A stretch of 8,027 nt of DNA from Planctomycetota bacterium (lineage in GTDB: Bacteria > Planctomycetota > Planctomycetia > Pirellulales > UBA7805), in assembly GCA_030605285.1 (NCBI GenBank), contig JAUWIQ010000075.1:1-8027 (forward strand), written 5' to 3'. Below are positions 5,455 through 8,027 of the stretch, piece after piece. Both the position numbers and the translations under genes were made by a program. The first letter of the stretch is position 1. Each line of letters starts with the position of its first letter. The notes under the pieces were generated by a model, which saw only the letters and a program-made list of their open reading frames with translations, searched no databases and had not been told where the DNA came from.

Positions 5455-7455
5455 TTAAGCCGATTCCTTGAAATTAATCTGATAGAGCCGCTGATACAGT
5501 TCGCATCGACTAGATAGTTCGTCATGAGTTCCTAGATCAACGATTTTTCCCTCGTCCATTACCATAATGCGATCTGCCAGTGAGAGCGTCGACAGTCGAT
5601 GGGTGATAATGACTGTCGTGCGGTCTTTTGTAAACTTTTTCAATGCATTGTGAATGAGCTGCTCGCTTTCCGGGTCAATCTGGCTAGTTGCCTCATCCAG
5701 AATCATAATTTCCGGATCGCGTAAAATGGCCCGTGCCAGAGAAAGCCTATGACGTTGTCCGCCTGACAATCGTCCACCCGACTCACCTACATTGGTCTCA
5801 TAACCATGCTCGAGCTTGTTCAATATAAAATCATGGGCATGCGCTTTTCTTGCCGCATCCATCACCTCTTCGTCGCGAGCTCGAGGAGATCCATAACGGA
5901 TGTTATTTAGAACTGTGTCATCAAATAAAATCGTTTGTTGTGTGACGACAGCAATTCGACGACGCAAATCGTAGATGCGTAAATCTCGAAGTGGTGTATA
6001 GCCTAATCGTATCTCACCATCCACTGGATCATAGAAGCGGGGAATCATGTTGACTAACGTGGTCTTTCCACAGCCATTGGGGCCGACAATCGCAAGCGTT
6101 TCATCACGAGCTATTGTCAGGTTGATATCCCGTAAGACAGGTTCTTTTTTGTCATAATAAAAATTGACTCGATCAAAAACAATCGGGTGACGCAGCCCCT
6201 CGATTTGAATGGTCTTTTCTTTTTCAATAATTGTGGGCGTACGATCCAACAATGGATAGATGCGATCCGCCGCTGCCGCGCCCGCCTGAGCTATATTTAT
6301 AAAACCCGATAATTTGCGCAGCGGGTCACTCGCCCCAATTAAAAATCCATAAAACAATAGCAGCGATGCCAGATTCAGAGGTCGAGTTGTCATCGCCATC
6401 CCAAACAAGTGAGTCTCCTGGTTCAGCACCAGATAACCGCCGGCCAGGATTGAGATAGAAACGACACAGATCCCCAACACCTCATCACTAAATTTAGTCA
6501 TCGAGTGATAAAACATGATTTTCATTGATTTGCGATAGACTTCGCGTGTCGTGCGTCGAAACCGGTTGTTTTCATACTTCTCCATCGTGTACGCCTTAAC
6601 CGCATAAATACCGCTGAACGATTGCAACAGTCGCCTGAACAATTGGCTCGATTCCTCCATAGCTCGTCGGTTTGCCCGTTTGATCGATTTGGCCAGAATG
6701 TACGTCATAAATAGCGCCAGTGGCGCGACCATGAACGAAAACAACATCAACTGCCAACTCACCCACAAAGCACCAACTAGACAGACAATTGCTTTAAGTG
6801 GCTCGCGAAGTGCCCGGCCAAACAGGAACGCAATCGTTGCACCAACAGTTCCAATGTCCCCTGTAAATCGGCTCATTAAATCGCCAGTACGATCCTTATT
6901 GAAAACACCCAATCCCATTTTCATCGTATGCTGGAAAACCTGATTTCTTAACTCCAACGTTGTCGTTTCTGAAAATCGTTGCACCAACAGCATGTTACTA
7001 ACCAGAAATAGATCTTTAATCACCGTACCGACAACCAGAAACATTGCGATCAGGACCAGGGTCTGAAATGCATCGTCTGGCAAATAAGATTCGATGTAAG
7101 GCTGCAAGTAGCGTGTCGTTGCAATAACCTTTTCCTCTGCTTCGAGTCGCAATTTCAGATGGGAAATCCGATTTTCTTTCACATAGCGATTCTTGTCGCT
7201 CTCGCCAGAAACTTTTTTCCTTTCGAGCGAATCGATTTCTGCTTGGATTGAGATGCGCGCTTTTTCGCTCTGCGCAATTCTCTCCCGCGCCCAGTCGTGC
7301 ATTGACTTGTTCTGGATGACCACCTCGACGAACGGATAAACCGCGCCGATATTAGCGCTCCAGAAGAAGGCGACAACTAACGACGAAATGACGATACCGG
7401 CGATTGTGAAACGCTGGCGCAGCGCCTGCTTGATGGCACGCCCTAAGTTCTTCAT
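5455..7455 (-). CDS. MsbA-type ABC exporter (fused permease and ATPase)
   Basis: A half-transporter of 666 residues that would act as a dimer in the inner membrane, moving a lipid, glycolipid or other substrate outward. TM1 is at about 17-45, TM2 at about 131-157, with further segments near 203-225, 228-255, 322-345 and 360-378. The ATPase domain (about 425-650) is intact: probable A-loop Tyr433/434, Walker A GPNGCGKTT (458-466), Q-loop near Q506, signature LSGGQ (563-567), Walker B IMILDEAT (583-590, catalytic E588), D-loop SQID, and H-loop His619. Between TM1 and TM2 lie about 85 residues outside the cytoplasm (46-130), many charged and mostly helix-forming: a likely coiled-coil hairpin turning near 81-90. 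MsbA has only a short loop there. The ATG has AAGGA (7466-7470) 10 nt upstream. The fucose synthase gene follows, which suggests a surface-glycan substrate, but that is inference. Confidence 0.9.
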   Translation of the reverse strand: MKNLGRAIKQALRQRFTIAGIVISSLVVAFFWSANIGAVYPFVEVVIQNKSMHDWARERIAQSEKARISIQAEIDSLERKKVSGESDKNRYVKENRISHLKLRLEAEEKVIATTRYLQPYIESYLPDDAFQTLVLIAMFLVVGTVIKDLFLVSNMLLVQRFSETTTLELRNQVFQHTMKMGLGVFNKDRTGDLMSRFTGDIGTVGATIAFLFGRALREPLKAIVCLVGALWVSWQLMLFSFMVAPLALFMTYILAKSIKRANRRAMEESSQLFRRLLQSFSGIYAVKAYTMEKYENNRFRRTTREVYRKSMKIMFYHSMTKFSDEVLGICVVSISILAGGYLVLNQETHLFGMAMTTRPLNLASLLLFYGFLIGASDPLRKLSGFINIAQAGAAAADRIYPLLDRTPTIIEKEKTIQIEGLRHPIVFDRVNFYYDKKEPVLRDINLTIARDETLAIVGPNGCGKTTLVNMIPRFYDPVDGEIRLGYTPLRDLRIYDLRRRIAVVTQQTILFDDTVLNNIRYGSPRARDEEVMDAARKAHAHDFILNKLEHGYETNVGESGGRLSGGQRHRLSLARAILRDPEIMILDEATSQIDPESEQLIHNALKKFTKDRTTVIITHRLSTLSLADRIMVMDEGKIVDLGTHDELSSRCELYQRLYQINFKESA

Positions 7456-7818
7456 CCTGCGATATTCCTTGGGCCGTTTATATTTAGGGATGATAGCATG
7501 GGACCAGAAAAACGTCAGGGAACGCTACCTCTTTACCTGCTGTAAGTCAACGTGACTCTGTACCGCTAGTGTGCTTCGTTTTGGATTTGCGCGAATTGGA
7601 CACCGCAAGTCGATTGCGTATTGGCAATGAAGACTGGCCAAATGCAAATCCGTTTTTTCCAAGCCGATATCAATGCCAGCAGTTCAGCGTTACCTAACCC
7701 ATTTTCAGCAAAACCCAACATCCGTTATTCTCCGGTATTTCCAGTTGCCCACTACAATTCTTTATGTTATCTATTCCCCCGATTTCATCGAACGTTTTTC
7801 CAGACTGGAACTGCGGTA
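7456..7818. other. Divergent intergenic region between the ABC exporter and glycosyltransferase genes
   Basis: This 363-bp region separates the two start codons. It holds the exporter gene's Shine-Dalgarno and candidate promoter, and a small inverted repeat AGTCA-ACG-TGACT at 7545-7557. For the rightward gene the best guess is TTGCCC (7745-7750) and TATCTA (7768-7773) at 17-bp spacing, a weak match. The glycosyltransferase frame stays open back to a TAG at 7567-7569, with in-frame ATGs at 7627 and 7642, so part of the right half may be coding. No tRNA, small gene or repeat array is seen. Confidence 0.5.
7490..7518 (-). promoter_or_regulatory. Candidate promoter of the ABC exporter gene
   Basis: On the minus strand CTGACG (7513-7518) and TATCAT (7490-7495) are separated by exactly 17 bp, and the -10 box is preceded by TGC, an extended -10 element. 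TATCAT matches the sigma-70 consensus at 5 of 6 positions. The start point would fall near 7483, giving a leader of about 28 nt before the ATG. A second candidate further out, TTGACT (7545-7550) with TAGCGT (7522-7527), also has a 17-bp spacer but a poor -10 box. Confidence 0.45.
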
Positions 7819-8027
7819 ATGATCGTTGATCAATTCAACACGACTTTTCCAGACGACAGTGCCGATTGCTCACCCGAAAATCGAAATACTTCTCGACGTC
7901 GTAGCGGTTCTATTCTGGTTACTAAACCAGAAGGTCGGCTTGGCAATCAACTATTCGCTTTTTCTCATCTGATTGCGTACGCGCTAGACAACGGATATCG
8001 AATACTCAATCCGTCATTTTACCATTA
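7819..8027 (+). CDS. Glycosyltransferase family 11 (alpha-1,2-fucosyltransferase-like), 5' part
   Basis: Only the first 69 codons are in the window; the gene runs off the right edge. After about 30 residues of low-complexity polar sequence, residues 34-69 read VTKPEGRLGNQLFAFSHL followed by IAYALDNGYRILNPSF. The RLGNQLF-x-F segment is the characteristic start of the GT11 alpha-1,2-fucosyltransferase fold, so the protein probably transfers fucose from GDP-L-fucose to a sugar acceptor in the cytoplasm. The donor-binding motifs (such as H-x-R-x-x-D) would lie beyond the window, so specificity cannot be judged. The ATG at 7819 lacks a strong Shine-Dalgarno. The same frame is open upstream, with ATGs at 7627 and 7642, but that translation looks non-coding. 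The nearby GDP-L-fucose synthase gene supports the assignment. Confidence 0.75.
   Translation, partial: MIVDQFNTTFPDDSADCSPENRNTSRRRSGSILVTKPEGRLGNQLFAFSHLIAYALDNGYRILNPSFYH

Noticed and set aside
7545..7557. AGTCA-ACG-TGACT as a regulator operator
   Set aside because: Five-base arms of this kind occur often by chance and no second copy or known regulator is nearby.

Overview
The window most likely comes from a planctomycete, probably of the Pirellula/Rhodopirellula type. Three things suggest this: the sequence character of the ribosomal proteins, an L17 enlarged by internal insertions and an acidic tail, and an MsbA-like ABC exporter with a very large loop outside the cytoplasm. No 16S rRNA or other decisive marker is present, so the placement is an inference. 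I see no mobile element, CRISPR array, tRNA or rRNA.

Positions 1-223 are a leader region with a small perfect hairpin and a 16-bp tandem duplication. Positions 224-3593 are a complete bacterial alpha operon in the canonical order rpsM (S13), rpsK (S11), rpsD (S4), rpoA (RNA polymerase alpha) and rplQ (L17), all on the plus strand. The spacers before rpsK, rpsD and rplQ are 81-89 bp, while rpoA follows rpsD after only 18 bp. A gene for a putative HExxH metallopeptidase follows on the same strand (about 3693-4316).

The next two genes lie on the minus strand and converge on the metallopeptidase gene. They are a GDP-L-fucose synthase gene (4408-5358), which ends at a probable intrinsic terminator (4364-4387), and upstream of it a 666-residue MsbA-type ABC exporter gene (5455-7455). 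The exporter gene has a plausible sigma-70-type promoter at about 7490-7518. A 363-bp divergent intergenic region then leads to the 5' end of a family-11 (alpha-1,2-fucosyltransferase-like) glycosyltransferase gene that runs off the window.

The left half is therefore housekeeping: ribosome assembly and transcription. The right half looks like the edge of a cell-surface glycan locus: one gene makes GDP-L-fucose, one probably transfers fucose, and one probably exports a lipid-linked or glycolipid product. I found no clearly new system. The points most worth a second look are the enlarged L17, the coiled-coil hairpin in the ABC exporter, the metallopeptidase next to the alpha operon, and the fucose synthase/exporter/fucosyltransferase grouping.
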